The position numbers and the translations under genes are program-made. This document shows, piece by piece, positions 11,204-23,980 of a DNA stretch of 64,000 nt; the first letter of the stretch is position 1, and each line of letters starts with the position of its first letter. The DNA lies in the NCBI GenBank assembly GCA_032719365.1, contig CM064871.1:70047586-70111585 (forward strand), written 5' to 3'. This stretch comes from Prinsepia uniflora (lineage: Eukaryota > Streptophyta > Magnoliopsida > Rosales > Rosaceae). The notes beneath the pieces are model-generated. The model saw only the letters and a list, made by a program, of their open reading frames with translations, was not told where the DNA came from and searched no databases.

Positions 11204-13850
11204 TCAGAGTTCAACTTTCATATGGCCTGATGGAGCCGTCCCTGCAAGATTAGAAGAGGATTTAGCTCAAGCCACTAGAGAAATATAGAATTCGGAGGAA
11301 AAGCTTGAGCGGGAAAAGACAAAAGAAAAAAAAAATGAAGGCATGTACCATCTACATCTTGGCTAGTGGGGGGAGTACTGGCTCCATAGCTCATCTGCAC
11401 AACATTGTGGAGTTCATCATCCCACACATTGGGTAGCTGTAGCCAAACATAGGATTATGAATGTTCAGTCGTAACATTATACATTCTGAAAGCTGAACAT
11501 AAGAATAACATTCAAGAGCACATGGCTATTGGATATTACCCGGGTGGTATCATATGAAACTTAGTGAAATCAATTCTGGCCATCATTTGTAAGTTACCTG
11601 AGGCAGTTCCTTGAATCCTCCGGGCATCATTTGGGACCCCATGGCTCTCCGAAGTAAGTCAGAAGAGCTCCCCATCGCAGGAAGGCCAGCTTGAATAAGT
11701 CCTGATTCAGATGGATGTAACTGAGGATATGGTGCCATTGGCATTTCCGGAGAAAACCCCAGTGAAGATGAAGGTCCAACTCGGGACTGAAGGATCTGTG
11801 TAGAAATGAGGTACAAGCGTGAATTAGATGAAGCACCCATTTTATTGATGATTAGTATGTATTCTGGTGGAATGTGGGCAAAATGACTTACATCTTTTGC
11901 AAGGAGGCCTTCAATGTTAAAATCCAGCCGTGGATTTACTGTTGCAAGCTTCATTGACAAAAACTGCAAAGAGAAGAATCACTGTAAGATGAGAACGAGT
12001 GCCCTTTACCAATTGGAAGCACGCGTATCTGACATAAATTCAGAATTGTAAAAATTGAGTTTATGGCCTGTGTAAAGGTTTAAGCTACTCTATTAGTAAA
12101 GGGTCCATCTATTTGCAGTGTTCCCCTTAGTTGCAAAACCTTAACCAACATTACAATTTATGAATAGCTCTCAGTAAAAACACAAAATTTGCATGAAGTT
12201 AAGCAACTGGGTGTCCAGTTGAAAACTTTTGATGAGATCAATAGCAATCTAAGATACATGAAGACCAATTACACCAGACGTACTGAATCACATCATCATC
12301 AGAAGGAATTGAAAATTTTCCTTACCTCAACCTGCCGTTGCAAGGATTGCACATAGTTAATGATTTCGTCCAGCATCACCGCCTTCCCTGTTACCTAAAA
12401 AAAAAAAAAAACAGTTGATTTGTTATGAATTGAACTAGACAACTAAAGTTGGACATAATTTGTTCTTTAATTATTGTTCCTAAAAGACAACCTTGCTGCA
12501 TCCAGGTACAAGGTCTTGAAGAAACTTCATCCTCTCACTGATCTTCTCCCTTCTCACCTGTTATCAAAATCAATCAACTCCAGCCTCCTACACAAATGTA
12601 ACAATCAAAATGTTTTCAACACAATATCTTACTCTTTCTGCAAGACTATGGCTATTGGTCGCCTGCCCTCTTCGGGCTCTAACATGAATATATTCTTCTT
12701 TTGGTGGATCAGATGCTTGAGACCCTTGTTTACCCTGTTTTTCAGTCGCCTTGTTGATTAACTGTTGGTCTCCCTTCTGTCGAATTTCGATAGTATCCTT
12801 TGCAAACTCACCCAGCTGCTGTGCATTGCCTTGATCAAGTCCATTAGCCTGATAAACAAAAAACTTCCCTAAGAAATGAAAGAAAGATAATCAACTTTTT
12901 ACATGTGAAATAAAACATTCAAAATGATGGTTTACCCGCCCACTCCTTTTCCTTTTCTTAGAGCCCTTAGAAGAAGGGTCTATGTCGGTAGCCTCCAACA
13001 TAGATTGCTCCTCTTGACCAGCACCACCGCTGAAATCTGCCTCATCAGACTCATTACCAGACCCAGCAGCTTGTTTCACTTCGTCATGAGATTTCGCAAG
13101 ACTCTCACTTTTCTTCTCATCCTTCAGTGGGCTCCCTTGATTAGCCCCAAGATCCATAGGCAAAGAAACATCTCTTGAACCATCTTCACCCCCATTTATC
13201 TCATTCCTATGAGATTGAACTCCCAGGACTGCTTTTGAGTCAGTATTTGCCGCCACTTCTTGAGTCCAGTGCACCATTGGCCCGTCGCCCCTAGAATAAA
13301 GACTCATGGATTCAGAGGCACCAAAAGGGTTGATCATGTCACTAAAATTCCCACCACCGAAGCATGAGAATCTAGCGGCACGCTCAATGAAGGCGGAATC
13401 CGCTGGAAACTGAGACAAGCTCTGTGGGAGCATTCCAGGCCCATTTGGTATGAAAATTTCACCTTTCAACATTGAATTTGGGGGATTCCAACACATATCA
13501 AGACCACTTCTCAAAGAGGCAGGAATGCCTTTCCTAATTCCTGCTGTGTCTGAAGTACTTGAAGCGGTCTGAGCATTCATGTCACAAAATCCCAAGTCTT
13601 GTGAATTTGCTGGGTGGTCCCAAACTGCTGGGTTAAAGGAGTCCACCACTGGCGCAGAGGGTCGAGAAGAAGAGGAACCAGCTAGATCCCCTTTACTAAC
13701 TGTCATAGAAATTCCTTGGGAAACCAGACCCATAGATGTATTTGTGAGATTAGACCCACCAAATCGCCAGTCTGGGGTCATCCCATGTGAAAAATTCATA
13801 GGATCCTCATTCCTCTTCTCTTCAAATTTTTCTTGGCCACCCATATCCAT
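11204..13850 (-). CDS. BHLH49: bHLH transcription factor, bHLH49-like
   Basis: Eight coding exons on the minus strand with GT-AG borders and compatible phases: 13850-12936, 12848-12633, 12557-12492, 12394-12326, 11963-11892, 11795-11598, 11436-11349 and 11241-11204, giving 553 aa. The long first exon is the acidic, Ser/Gly-rich N-terminus (about 305 aa) ending in a basic run (KGSKKRKRSGR). The bHLH lies at about residues 362-420, split over exons 2-4. The basic region RARRGQATNSHSLAERVRR carries H372, E376 and R380, the H-E-R triad of G-box (CACGTG) binders. Loop and helix 2 follow as VPGCSKVTGKAVMLDEIINY. The C-terminus reads PSGHMKVEL, as in this subfamily. Arabidopsis bHLH49 (At1g68920) is an ACE/CIB-type activator linked to cell elongation. 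Function here is inferred from family and gene order. Small exons 3-5 each encode a piece of the bHLH or following helix. Confidence 0.9.
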
Positions 13851-14650
13851 CTTTTCCTCTCAAAATTACCAAAAGCTTCAAAATTGATCAACTCCTATTA
13901 AACCCTAGCACCTCAATTTCGACTTCACTAACAAAAACCCACAACCCAGGAGATAAAAACACAAAAAGATTCAAACTTGGAATTGAAGAAACTTCAAACT
14001 GCTCTGAAAAACATTACGCAGAACTCAGAATTTCGGTAGAACCTAAAAACACAAAGATGAGAGCTTTGAAGAAGAAGTAAATAAGAAAGATAAAGTTCAT
14101 TAATGAGCAGAAGAAGGCTAAAACAGTGAAGCAAAACCCATGTACCAAAAAAGGCGTACGAAATATTACACTAATTTAGCAGCTACCATTTCCAAAGACG
14201 ACTGAGCTTTGAAGTTACCAATTTCACAAAGGAAGCCCTCCCAAGGCAGGAGACTAAAAAAGACAGTTCAAAGGACTGGTAAAAGTCTAGTGAAGTAATC
14301 AATTTAAACAAACAACATTGATTTCAGCATCATAAATACCCCCACCCATCAAAACCCTAGTCAGAGTTGCAGAAACCCTCAGCTCTGAAACACAGACAGA
14401 CACAGAGAGAGAAAGAGACCAGCTAAAAGCGGTAAGAGAAAGATACCCATTTCAGATTCTGTGCTACTTTTGGCTCTCTGCCCTCCATTCAAGCTTTTTA
14501 CTGAAACAATTTTTTATTGAATTTGGGTTGCCTTTGTTGTTCAAAGTTGAAATCCCTTGCTGTTTTTCTCAGTCACTGTGTCACACACCCAAAAAAGAGA
14601 GAATTTGTATATAAAGGCAAAGCTTTGATGTTGTAGAGAGAGAGAGGCGA
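13851..14650 (-). promoter_or_regulatory. Probable 5' leader and promoter of the bHLH49-like gene
   Basis: No coding frame here. The minus strand is rich in CT/GA runs near 14,395-14,430 and 14,630-14,650, typical of plant 5' leaders. A possible leader intron could begin near 14,448 (ATGG|GTATCT on the minus strand), but I could not fix its acceptor. The assignment rests on position upstream of the ATG at 13850. Confidence 0.4.
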
Positions 14651-15890
14651 AGATGGGTTCCTTCAGAGTAAGTGAAAGAGATGAGTACTGGCAATGGTTT
14701 TGGCTTTATACCCACGCTTACATAAAAAATAGAGCCTTGATGATTAACCACCGCCACTGCCACCGTAAAATATTAAAAAGACTCCCCCAAACCCCATCTC
14801 CAATACCAACACGTACCTTTATGATTAATTTTTATTTAATTTCACTTTAATTATATATCTTTCCAATTCTATTTTTAACCCAGCTAGCTTGCAAACTGAC
14901 ATTGCCAACTTTTGCTTTGTGTTTTCTCTTATCTTTTATTGCAGTCTCCTTCATTGCACCTTGCACCTTGGAACCAGAGCTTAACATCTTTAATAACCCT
15001 TGTTTGGTCAAAGACCCCAACAATCCCATCTCATTTTACACTTTATCTTATCTTAAAGGTAATTTTTTTGACAGTTTAATGTTATTTTTATCTGAATTGA
15101 TGTAGAAAATGTATCGTTTATGAAATTAGTTTGATCAAGAGAAAGAGAATAAGGCAGCTTGACGCAGTCTACAATGAGCATTATTGTGTGAGAAGATCAA
15201 TGCAATTCTTTCTTTGATAACTTCATCGTCTTATCTTAGCAGACCAACACATTGTGCTGTTTGTTAATTTTGTTGTATGGTGTGTATATATAGCCTATAA
15301 TATGCCTCATGATCTGATCATCTAGAAAAAAGTAATGAAATCGAATGGCTAGGATCGTCTTGCATGCTCAGTCTCAGAATTGACCCATCAGTTAAAAATA
15401 AGACAAGGAAAAAAAATATTCCGTAAACCCGTTGATTTTTCTTTTCTGGTAATTAAAACTTGTTTATTTTTTCTTATGGCTTATACCATTTAATGGGCTG
15501 TCCCTCTCTCTCGCTCTCTCTCATGTCATTATTGGTTGGTCTTGGGACTTGCAATCAGACTGGCCCCATTTTTTTTTTTTAGCAATCCCACGATTTTTGT
15601 TATGCAAAATCTTTTTGAAATAGTTAATTAACAATATCTAATTTTATGCGAATATTCGGTTTATTTTATTTTTACATAATGAAGATGAATCAAGAAAGTA
15701 AATTCATATAAGAAATTTCTTTTTAATAAATTCAATTAATAGTTTTCTTATCGGTCAATTTCGTTCAATTAGTATAAACTAGCACCACATTAATTATAAA
15801 AGAAAATGATTCATAATTTCAATGTGCAATGCATGAGGAAGTTAGAATAAACTGGTGTTAAAAGGGAGAGTCCAAAGGAGAAGACAATGA
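14651..15890. other. AT-rich intergenic DNA
   Basis: No gene recognised. It contains a short CT microsatellite near 15,502-15,525. A few frames under 70 aa, such as 14902-15105 (+) with a signal-peptide-like hydrophobic start, lack further support. Confidence 0.4.
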
Positions 15891-15899
15891 AAACAAAAG

Positions 15900-16670
15900 T
15901 TACAGGCCTACGGCCCTAGGCCTCGGCATTGGGCCGGGTCGGGCAAGCCTGGTCCAAATCTTTTGGGTTTGGGCTGGACCGGGTCGGGCTTATTAAATAA
16001 TTTTTAAATTTGCAGGTCGGGCCGGACGGGCTTAACGACATAAAAAAGAGCCCACGGGCTTTTATCGAGCCGGATTTATATCGGACTTTTCGGGTCGGGC
16101 CTATTAAGCCCACTTGGATCGGGCTTACGTGGGCTTTTGCAATAAATTATATCTCAAATTTTAAAATTACAAAAAAATATATGCATGAAAAAAAAATACT
16201 CAAGGGTGCAAAAATGTGGCCTCGTTAAAATAAAATACTCAAGGGTCCAAAAACGTTGGGCCTATTAAGTAGGTGGAGGAGTGGTTAGGGTTTGTATTGG
16301 GTATTAGGTATTGGGCTTTTTAAAATAAATTAGGTGGCCTTGGGGCTGAGATTTGGATTTGGGTTGAAATATTAGTATTAAGAATGAGTTGAGTATTAAT
16401 TTTTAAATAATAAATATTTTATTTTTTTGGCTTATGGGCCGGGTTTATTATGGGCGAGTCGGACTGGGCTTATCGGGTTTTATCGGGTTCGGGTCTATCG
16501 GGCCTATCGGGTTTGAACACCATAAGCCCAAACCCAGCCCGCTAACTCTTAGGACATGCGGGCCCACGTCCCATAGCGGGTCGGGTCGGGCTTTTGTCCA
16601 TCGGGCTTATCGGGCCCCCATAAGCCCATTGGCTTTTGGGCCAAATGGTGAGGGCTATACTGCCCTATTA
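15900..16670. repeat. GGGCC/TCGGGC degenerate repeat block, possible hAT-like remnant
   Basis: Two clusters (about 15,900-16,140 and 16,430-16,670) are full of degenerate copies of gggcttatcgggc, gggccgggtcgggc and their complements ataagccc and aagcccac. They flank about 300 bases of AT-rich sequence. Such GGGCCCG-rich subterminal clusters are common at the ends of plant hAT-family elements. I could not find an exact terminal inverted repeat with an 8-bp TSD, so the family call is inference. Long frames through it arise from the repeat composition. Confidence 0.45.
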
Positions 16671-17774
16671 AGAAAACTGAGGATTAGATTCATTCGTATC
16701 AATTTCTCCAATTACATTATGAGGAAGCCAAGAACTGACCAAATGGGGTGTTGACACTTGTAATGGTCCGCTCTTCTATAGGAGGCCCATTGATTGGTGT
16801 CATGTTATAAATTGTACCCGATCCTAATGTTTATAAATATCACGAGATTGCACGTATTTTCAATTGTCTTTTGAAATGTAATTTTTTGATCATAGAATGA
16901 TTCTAATGAATTTCGAACTCCCTCTAATTATATATTAAGGTATATAATTTAACTTATTTTAAATAAAATATTGTAAATAATTATATTCTAGTGGTACTAA
17001 GAGGTTGGTTCTTGGTTGGCATGGCTCTCCTTTTGGGAAAGCTAAAACCACTCAAGCAACCTAATCCCATCCATGGCATTGGCAACATGGGATAAGAGTT
17101 GGGGATGAGAGATCTCTTAACTAGAGCTTTAGGATCCTTTAATTGATTATTAATATTACTAATACACATATTATAATTTGAAATGACATATTAAACATTT
17201 TATATATATATAATTACATGTTAATATAATAATAATATTATGTAACATCAATGCTCCGAATACATGTACAAAAAAATAGAGTAGCTAGCTAGCCAGCTAG
17301 GTAGGGTAGGACAACTCGGACTTGACTTTTTAATCAAGCGGAAAAGTAGGTTTTCAAATTTTAAATTATGTAATTCTATTATTGTACTTGCAAAAGTTTA
17401 AAATCTACGTACGTACGTGCATGATTAAAAAAATTCAACATGAAAACACATGATTAATTTATAATTTAAAACAAACATCTGTTCTTCCTGAGGTGCAAGT
17501 CTATTTTTCTTTCTCCCTCACTCTAAGTTATGCATCAATGATGTAGAAAATGAAGTCCAAGCTCCGATCATAAATCGAGAAATATCTAACTCACGTTCGT
17601 TGATTAAGATGAAAAAGCGTGTAATAAAAATAAAAGTATAATTGTATAATTTAAAGTTTAAAGAAATTTAAGAAAATTGTATAATTGTATACCCCTTTAT
17701 TTAAAGAAAATTTTAATTAGGATGCAAAGGAAGAGCTTTGAAGGGTAGAGAAAAAATGTCGGTAGACACACCAT
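16671..17774. other. AT-rich intergenic DNA
   Basis: I see no gene. It includes short simple runs such as gctagctagcc near 17,284 and tacgtacgtacg near 17,407, and several A/T runs. Confidence 0.4.
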
Positions 17775-18419
17775 CACTACGCTATATATGAGAATAGACA
17801 TCACTATAAAAGTATTGGATAACTAGTAATCTGATATTATTACTACTATAACTATAAGCATCAGTTTTATATTTACTGAAGTTTAAAGTGTAAAACAATT
17901 TCAGTGCAAATTTAGACCGATGTATTTATGTTTATTTAGCATCACATAGTTATAAAAACCAAAGTCTATATAAACTCTATATTTTTTAAACTTGCATCAA
18001 TTGTTAGGAACTCAATAGACTGAAGTCTTAAGTAGAAAGTCAACCTAAATTTCTTCCCTTCTCCAATTTTAGCATTCCCCCCTCTCTCAATTATAGCTTT
18101 ATAATGATGAAAATTAAATAAAATCTGTTGGAAATAAATAAATAAATAAAAATTTAAAACCTGCACCTCTACTAACTAGTTTGATCTTTTCACCTTTTGA
18201 TGAAAATAGGGTTTTAGGGTTTGCACAAGAAAATGTCTTATTCGTGACATAACATTATAGCATTTTGGCACAAATTCTATGAAATGTAATATTTAAAAAA
18301 AAAAAAAAACTAAATGTTGTAGAAATAAAATAAAATGCAGGGAAGAGGGAAAAAATAAAAATATAAGCGGGGAAAAGAAAATTTGTAGCGCCTTAGGTCT
18401 AATTTGAAATATATCTGCC

Positions 18420-19370
18420 TCCTTCTGTCGTATTTCACTCTCTCCCTTATCTTCCATCTCCTGTCTCCCAGCGTTCTGTGAGTTTGGTCATTGTATCACA
18501 GATCCCACCTCTTTCTTCTTCTTTCAGTCAGCCTCTTCCATCTCTCGGGTCCACTGATTTGTTGTGTATAGCTTGGCAATAATGGAACACGCTTGCTTCG
18601 TTCAGCCTCTTCTTCTTTCTTCCCTCACGAGCAGCTCTATTTGGTGATAAGTAATGACTCTCCATCTCCCTTCCTCTCTTTTGTGATATTCATATCCAAA
18701 ATTTTAAATTTAATATGCCCTTATTCTTGTGAGGTTTCGTTCAGAATTCATTGAAAAGCATTTGTAGGTTTGGATTTAATTTGCAGCCATGGTAAGAATT
18801 TCAATCTTGTTTCCTTCTCTCACTACTATCAAATTGGGTTTCTTGAGTTACTGATTCCTTAAGGGTTTGAGCGTGTCTATCTTCTAATCTATGAATTTTT
18901 CAGTTCTCTCGCACTCACTCCTCTTTCGACGGCCACTGCTCTTCACTCTCTCTTCATCTTGCGTCTCACCAACCACCTCCTCTCCAGCCTTTTCATTCGG
19001 TAGGGTTAACTTTTCTTTCATTTCTTTTGATGAAGTTATCTATATGGTTTTCATTTTGTTCTTAATTTCTGATTTTTTTTCCTGATGAATTGATTTTTTT
19101 GCCATTCATAGCTTATGAGATTTTCTCCTTACAGTTCATATTCAGTTTAGTGTATAGAGTAGAGACTTTCAGTAGTGATTGACTTCGTGCCGATGTATCT
19201 TAAATTCAAACACAGAGGCGTTGTTCTCAATTTTGGGTTTTACAATTTCTAGTATTGTAGAATTTCAACTTTAGAATGTACTTATATTTTTGTTTTACGA
19301 ACCATAGATAAGCATTTGTAGGTTATGTTGTTATTTTGAGCAAAAATGCAGAAATGGCAGCTGGAGCCTC
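18420..19370 (+). pseudogene. Gene-like fragments inside the CACTA element, left part
   Basis: Unrecognised. A CT-rich leader-like stretch (18,420-18,560) is followed by exon-like pieces ending in plausible donors: ...CCATG|GTAAGA near 18,790; a frame from 18891 rich in Ser and Arg like an organelle-targeting peptide (RRPLLFTLSSSCVSP) ending ATTCG|GTAGGG near 19,000; and GAAATGGCAGCTGGAGC...AAG|GTATTA near 19,352-19,374. Position inside the CACTA ends suggests a captured host gene 5' part. No homologue is recognised. Confidence 0.3.
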
Positions 19371-19379
19371 TAAGGTATT

Positions 19380-20528
19380 ATCTTCTAACTCAGCTCTGAG
19401 ATGAAAACCGAATGGTTTTAGGACTAGACTAGGACTCTCTGCTCCTTTATTCTATGGATTGAAAATGAATGATGTTTGATTGATTAACTTTGTGTGATGA
19501 ACAATGTGACATTCAATGCACATTACTTGTTTGATGAAATTACTCTTAGAGATTTTCTTAAGAGAATAAGTAGTAAAAGTATGCATCCGTAGTTGTTGCA
19601 GGGAGTATGCATCTTTGTTGCACTTTGTTTGGTTTATGAGAATTTGATATGCATTCTACTTTGATATTAGGTGAATGGGTTTGCGTAATTTAAATCATAT
19701 GTGTTCCTGGGAGGATTTATATGCTCAGTTAGGTTATAGTTTTGAGTTAAACATGAGGCTAAGGAAATTTAAGAGATTGAAATTGCTTGCACTGGATACA
19801 AGTTTATCTTCTTCAATTGACATCCAAATCAATGAAATTATTGTTTCTCAGGAACTCTTTTTTTCTTTTTGTGATTTTCTTTTGGATTCAACTAAAGTGG
19901 TTTAGATCCTCAATGAGTTTGTGAATGGTTATGTCTAGATAAAATTTATCTTAGGGTATTTGCAAATTGAAACAATGGTTTCCAGTTGTTTTACGGAGAC
20001 TGGATTATAATCATTACACGATTGAAACAATTCATTTCCAGTTGAATATGGATGCTGGTACTGTCCATTAATTTCTGAGTTGTGTGTCTACTTATTATAA
20101 TAAAGGGACGTACACGTGTCATTAATTTCATCATCGCTTACTTTGGTTCTAAGTACTTTCTATAGTATCGTACCAATATGTGTAATATGAATTTATAATT
20201 GCAAATTGGTCATTGAGAAGCAAGGCTTTTGTTTTGTGTATCCAAATCGAATCAATGTGATAAAAACCCATCCTTATCTGATTTGAACCTATGTGATGGC
20301 TATAAAAAAAAAAACCATCCTTATCCTTACCTGTTTATAATTGAGAATTTGACCAAAGGTGATCACCAGAGGTTTACAGTTAATCATTATCTATTGGCAT
20401 CATCAAATTTATAAAGAGAAATTGTCAAGTTAGGAAACAGAAAAATTTGAGATGCAAATTCATGTTTTCTAGGTATGGGTTTGTACTGAAATGGGCTTCT
20501 CGGATCATGTGGTGTTCATTTATAAAGC
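19380..20528. other. CACTA interior without recognised genes
   Basis: AT-rich sequence. The 76-codon frame at 19675-19905 has no family signature. This is the remainder of the left half of the putative CACTA element, up to the TSD of solo LTR C. Confidence 0.4.
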
Positions 20529-21127
20529 ATATTTGATACGATTCATCCCAATCCTCCTAAGATTAACGATGGATGTGTCATGCTCCCGTCTGACACGAAG
20601 TGTTAGACAAGAGATAACTCGAAACCTCAACCCATTCGAGGCTTTCAGAGTGCGCAAAGATCGGTGGAGGAGTGTGATTTCTCGGTCTCTGTTACAGCCT
20701 GCATCCGCGATCAACCTGAAAGACATTAAAATTATTAAAAGTTGTGAGTGGATGAAAATAAATAGTTTAATAAAAACACATTTCATAAGAATACATTTAT
20801 GCCCTTCACATAAAAGCATGCATGCATTCGAAAATCAATAATCAAACTATTTACTTTAATTAAATTATTGGGGTCTTAGCCCAAAACTATAAATCCAAGT
20901 ATGTGGGACTTAGCCCAAAACTGTAAATCCAATCATGTGGGCCATATCCCAAAACCACTAACACTGAAGTACCATTTCATAAATCCAATAAATCTAAAAT
21001 CTAAATACATAATCCAATAAATTCATAAATCACAATTCAATCAAATACCGTTATATACCAATGATCGGCATCCCAGATGCCTAATCAATACCACTGTCAC
21101 AATTTCCAAGCCACGCGTGCTCTTCGG

Positions 21128-23980
21128 TGTAACGACCCGAACTTTCGTAATTCTTATTTTATTGTAAAATGACCGTTTTGCCCCTAAGGGGGGGAAAAGT
21201 TGACTTTTACCTCGGGAAGTATTTAGGACTTTGACACGTGACCGTGACGTAGTTTAGGACGTCACGAGTTCATAGGCAGGTGGCACGTTCGATTCCGACG
21301 TTCGAGGAAGAAGTTGTGACGTTCGGAAATCGAGGGGCATTTTGGTAATTTGGCCATTTGGGGGCCAAATGTTGACTTTTGACCCGGGAAGTCCAACGGA
21401 CGAAGGCCAACGACCGTTACGTAGGTCTCGTCGATATGAATCCGTAGACAGGCAGCACGCCGAAATCGGACTTACGACGAAAAAGTTATGGTCAAGAACG
21501 TATTTACGATTAAACCGAACTAACCGAGACTCGGAATAAAATAATAATAAAATATTAGAATCTGATTACTTTAACCCAATCAATCTGGACCCTTGATGAG
21601 GGACACATGTCACTCATCTACCTCATCCACATCATCCCCTAAAACCAGGATCTGTGTTTGCCATTTCTTTAATTAATTAATTAAACTCCCTTAAATCCTC
21701 ACCCTTCATCCTTAAGTCAGACTCAATCCTAGCCGTTGGTTTCTAATGCCTATGCTATTTTTAAACTCATCAGACTCACACTCTCACATTTTCATTTCTC
21801 TCTAACCCGTGCACCCTCTCACCCTTCGAACCAAACACTCCAGCAGCTCACCACCCAACCTCCCTTACCAGGCAACCCCCAGCAACCCCCAGACGGCCAT
21901 CACCACCACCACGGCCACCCTGCACGGTCGGGAAACCCACAGACCCGAGAAGGAAACCAAACCACCCGAAACTGTCCAACTAACCAAACCGTCCAAACCT
22001 TCACCCCTGTACTCGAACTAACTTAGGGATGGGTCAACTGGAACCATAGGATGACTCAGGACCGGACTGGGCAGCCCACGGCGGCGACACGGCGGCGGTA
22101 AGCCCATAAACCCGAGAGACACCGATTTCCTTCCTTGTTTCGAAACGTCCGTTTTTGACGTTGGAAATGTTTGATTGCTTTTGAGACATAACCTAGGGAA
22201 CTAGACGAGCATTTTGGACCAGGGTTCGTGGCTGAAAGCTTGACGGCTCGCCGGAGAAGACGAACCAGAGCCGGCAGCCGGTCTCCCGTCCATTTTCAGG
22301 TGGTTCCTTCAACTTAAAACCTGTTTTAATTACACAGAACCATAGAACCTGATTAGACGAGTTAATAGGAACAAATCCCATCGATTTTGGTGGTCGGGTT
22401 GATGAGAACCGATCGGGTTGAACCGTGGGTTTGCGGTGACCGGGTTCTCAGACCCGGTACTGTAGCTGATGACGTCATCATGCTGACGTCAGCAGTGACG
22501 TCATGATGACGTCATCATGTCAGAGAACTGTCAGCCCAGGGACCAATGGGCTGTTGACATGTGTCCTCTGACACTGTCAGTGATGACGTCAGCAGTGATG
22601 TCATGCTGACGTCATCATCACTGTAGCACGTTGACCAGAGGGTTGACCGGCGCGTGGGGGGCGCGTGTGAACAGTATTTTGTGTGGGACCAGTGCCATTT
22701 TCAAGGTTTCGACGATACGGATCCAATGTCGGTGATTTCGTGTCGATCGGAGATCGTTATGTTGGTCAAATTAGGGTTTGACGCCTTGGAAGCGTGTTCG
22801 GACGGCTTTCCCGGGCCGGTTTCAGTCTAGGGTTTCTTAGTTGTTTAGTAGGGACTTAAAGTGACCTTTACGTATGCTTTGGACATGACAGGAATTGTAC
22901 TTTAACCCTTGGATGGGGCTTTACGCTCGGGATTGCAGCGAGATTGTACTGTGAGTGGGCCTTTGATTTCACTAAACTTCGGCATGCATAACTGTTTTAC
23001 TTTCTATTATATCTATATGTGATTCAAGTAAAAGTATCTGTTTATCTTGAGTATGATTTATACGATGTTTGGGCATGAGACCCGTCTGGTTGTTTATGAA
23101 TGGTTTTGAGTCATGTATATGTATAATGGATCTCGATATTATCTGTGGTACTGCACTGTATAGATCTACCCTAGGATTCTATCTCCTCCGGATGTAGGTA
23201 TACCGGAGTGGTCACGGCGCATTGCCTGTGAGGAGTCATTCTACGGAGGGACCGGACCGTAGAGTGACTCAGGAGCAGGATTGCTACTATTGGACGTCTG
23301 GGACGTCAGGCATCTAGAATGCCATGCTCGGACTAGGTTCGGGATTTGGACTCGGGATTGAGACCCCGGGTGGCACGCGTAGCCATGGGACTGTGACCTT
23401 ATTGGGCGTCTGGGACGTCAGGCATCTGGGATGTCAGGGTTGGGATGTATAGTGCAGTGACTAAGATTATATTATGTTGAATTCTGCTTATGATTATATG
23501 ATTTGTGGTCTATGATACTAATGCATGTCTTTTCGGAAAACGGAGGGGAAAAAGCTATATGTTTTCGAAATGGTAAACTATTTTGTAAACCTTGAGTTTC
23601 GGCCCACTCACCTTTGTTGTTTCACTACCCCTCCAGGTAGTGCTATTGAGGAGGAGGATCCCGAGGAGGAGGAGGAGGAGGAGGAGGATCCCGAGGAGGA
23701 AGAGGCATAGGTTTACGTTGCGTACCTGAACCCTACTGTTGGGTAGGTTGGCACGTAGTGTGTCTAGAGTCGTGCTCAATAAACTGTATTCGGGAACTAT
23801 CCCTTGTCTGACACTATTTGTATTCGGATATTTGTGTGTTGTGCTATGTATGACTTAACTTTGGTTTTCTTTATGCATTTTATTTTCAATAAGGGTGATT
23901 TTGGTATTTTAATGTCGGGTGTCAGACGGGAGCAGGGCACGTCCCGGGTGGTCCCAGGGGGATCGGGGCGGGTCCTGTCA
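21128..23980 (+). mobile_element. Solo LTR A nested in LTR C
   Basis: A 2853-bp LTR in plus orientation, from TGTAACGACCCG to GGGCGGGTCCTGTCA, with perfect 5-bp TSD TTCGG (21123-21127, 23981-23985). Joining the flanks restores the host LTR reading ...cgtgctcttcggggtctc..., matching LTR B (...cgtgctacccggggtctc...). It carries a TGACGTCA array (22,470-22,614), hairpin pairs near 23,190-23,440, and an acidic GAG-repeat frame near 23,650. It belongs to the same subfamily as solo LTR D. Confidence 0.9.
22470..22614. promoter_or_regulatory. Array of six TGACGTCA palindromes in LTR A
   Basis: Perfect TGACGTCA octamers start at 22470, 22484, 22496, 22507, 22584 and 22607. TGACGTCA is the classic CRE/TGA-type bZIP palindrome and contains the as-1 core TGACG. 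Location inside an LTR suggests a transposon enhancer. Binding is inference. Confidence 0.55.

Noticed and set aside
16434..16754. 106-aa Gly/Pro-rich frame
   Set aside because: It runs through the GGGCC repeat block. Repeat composition keeps it open.
21736..22026. Overlapping Pro/Thr/His-rich frames
   Set aside because: They lie in LTR A in a CT-rich stretch, with a mirrored counterpart in LTR D (34269-33915). No conserved protein is evident.
22470..22614. Possible CRISPR-like array of short palindromes
   Set aside because: Spacing is irregular, repeats are 8 bp, and the DNA is a plant LTR.
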